Notes under the pieces: model-generated | What the model saw: the letters and a program-made list of their open reading frames with translations, nothing else | Databases searched by the model: none | Told to the model about the DNA's origin: nothing | Assembly: GCA_017537105.1 (NCBI GenBank) | Contig: JAFWBZ010000205.1 | Coordinates: forward strand, 1-5,352 | DNA length: 5,352 nucleotides | Direction of reading: 5' to 3' | Source of the DNA: Clostridia bacterium | Lineage (GTDB): Bacteria > Bacillota > Clostridia > Christensenellales > Aristaeellaceae | Part shown: positions 4,718 to 5,352 of the stretch, one piece after another | Numbering within the stretch: the first letter of the stretch is position 1 | Layout: every line of letters begins with the position of its first letter | Translations under genes and position numbers: made by a program

Positions 4718-5352
4718 ATGAAAAAGGCAGAAATCGCCGCAATGATGGATCATACCCTGCTCAAGGCCACCGCGACGCCGGAGCAGATCAAAAAGCTGTG
4801 CGCCGAGGCGAAGGAGATCGGCTCCGCCAGCGTGTGTGTGAACCCGGTGAACGTGGCCCTGGCTGCCCAGGAGCTGAAGGGCAGCAACGTCAAGGTCTGC
4901 ACCGTCATCGGCTTCCCGCTCGGCGCGAACACCTCCGCCGTGAAGGCCTTTGAGACGAAGGACGCCATCGCCAACGGTGCGGACGAGGTGGACATGGTCA
5001 TCAACATCGGCGCGCTGAAGAGCGGCAACCTCCAGGCGCTGGAGGACGACATCCGCGCCGTGGTTCAGGCGGCGAACGGCACGCTGGTGAAGGTCATCAT
5101 CGAGTGCTGCTACCTGACCGACGAGGAAAAGGTCGCAGCGTGCAAGGCCTGCGCGGCTGCGGGTGCCGATTATGTGAAGACCTCCACCGGCTTTGGCACC
5201 GGCGGCGCCGTGGCGGCGGATGTGGCACTGATGAAGAAGTCCATCCCCGCGAACATGAAGGTCAAGGCTGCGGGCGGCATGCACAGCTGGGACGAGGCCA
5301 TCGCCATGGTGGAGGCCGGCGCCAGCCGTCTGGGCGTCAGCGCCAGCCTGAA
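4718..5352 (+). CDS. deoC: Deoxyribose-phosphate aldolase DeoC (3' end beyond the window)
   Basis: The visible 211 residues cover nearly all of a class I aldolase of usual length about 215-225. It cleaves 2-deoxyribose 5-phosphate to acetaldehyde and glyceraldehyde 3-phosphate in the cytoplasm, normally in deoxynucleoside salvage. Visible motifs are M-D-H-T-L-L-K near the N terminus, S-V-C-V-N-P, V-I-G-F-P-L-G-A-N-T, E-V-D-M-V-I-N-I-G with Asp92, Y-V-K-T-S-T-G-F-G with the Schiff-base Lys154, and V-K-A-A-G-G-M with the second active-site Lys183. The C-terminal phosphate loop reads R-L-G-V-S-A-S-L, where many DeoC proteins have G-T-S. The ATG at 4718 has AAAAGGAG (4701-4708) 9 bases upstream; an ATG at 4711 is in another frame and too close to that site. 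No stop codon is reached. No other deoxynucleoside gene (deoA, deoB, deoD, cdd) is in view; its neighbour is a ketose epimerase. Confidence 0.93.
   Translation, partial: MKKAEIAAMMDHTLLKATATPEQIKKLCAEAKEIGSASVCVNPVNVALAAQELKGSNVKVCTVIGFPLGANTSAVKAFETKDAIANGADEVDMVINIGALKSGNLQALEDDIRAVVQAANGTLVKVIIECCYLTDEEKVAACKACAAAGADYVKTSTGFGTGGAVAADVALMKKSIPANMKVKAAGGMHSWDEAIAMVEAGASRLGVSASL

Noticed and set aside
3471..4742. Long minus-strand open frame opposite the epimerase gene (423 codons)
   Set aside because: Same shadow pattern. It also runs through promoter and intergenic DNA and has no sensible domain.

Overview
The window holds seven genes of sugar uptake and sugar-phosphate metabolism from a GC-rich, low-oxygen-type Firmicute. 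The best guess is a gut-type Clostridia (Bacillota). This rests on strong AAAGGAG ribosome binding sites in front of nearly every gene, sigma-A type promoters, PTS components, and proteins resembling clostridial D-psicose 3-epimerase and DeoC. It is an inference from composition and family resemblance, not a taxonomic identification.

Layout. Positions 1-18 carry the first six codons of a gene on the minus strand. A 194-base divergent intergenic region (19-212) follows. A plus-strand operon then runs from 213 to 2396: a PTS EIIB protein of the ascorbate/galactitol/lactose-like type, a HAD-family phosphatase, a DeoR-family repressor and an HPr-family phosphocarrier. It closes with a strong intrinsic terminator at 2413-2451. 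A 6-phosphofructokinase gene (2609-3601) follows under its own tandem promoters. Another good promoter (3634-3662) and a structured leader precede a D-psicose/D-tagatose 3-epimerase family gene (3780-4652). That gene is followed by a deoC aldolase gene cut off by the window end (4718-5352).

How the genes may work together. The first operon looks like a dedicated PTS phosphate-transfer and regulation module. It has its own phosphocarrier, an EIIB, a sugar-phosphate phosphatase candidate and a regulator of the type that usually senses sugar phosphates. It lacks EIIA and EIIC within the window; these may lie on the divergent side or elsewhere. The second half (PfkA, ketose 3-epimerase, DeoC) covers ketose epimerisation, the committed glycolytic phosphorylation and retro-aldol cleavage to glyceraldehyde 3-phosphate. 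Each step is known, but their link in one pathway is not shown here.

Most notable points: the HPr keeps the His15 phosphorylation site but lacks the regulatory Ser46; the phosphofructokinase keeps its catalytic residues but has lost several effector-site residues known from E. coli PfkA and has Ala at the Gly124 position; and the epimerase leader can form a 10-bp long-range stem with an internal hairpin. I found no mobile element, CRISPR array, tRNA or rRNA. Nothing here is clearly a wholly new system.
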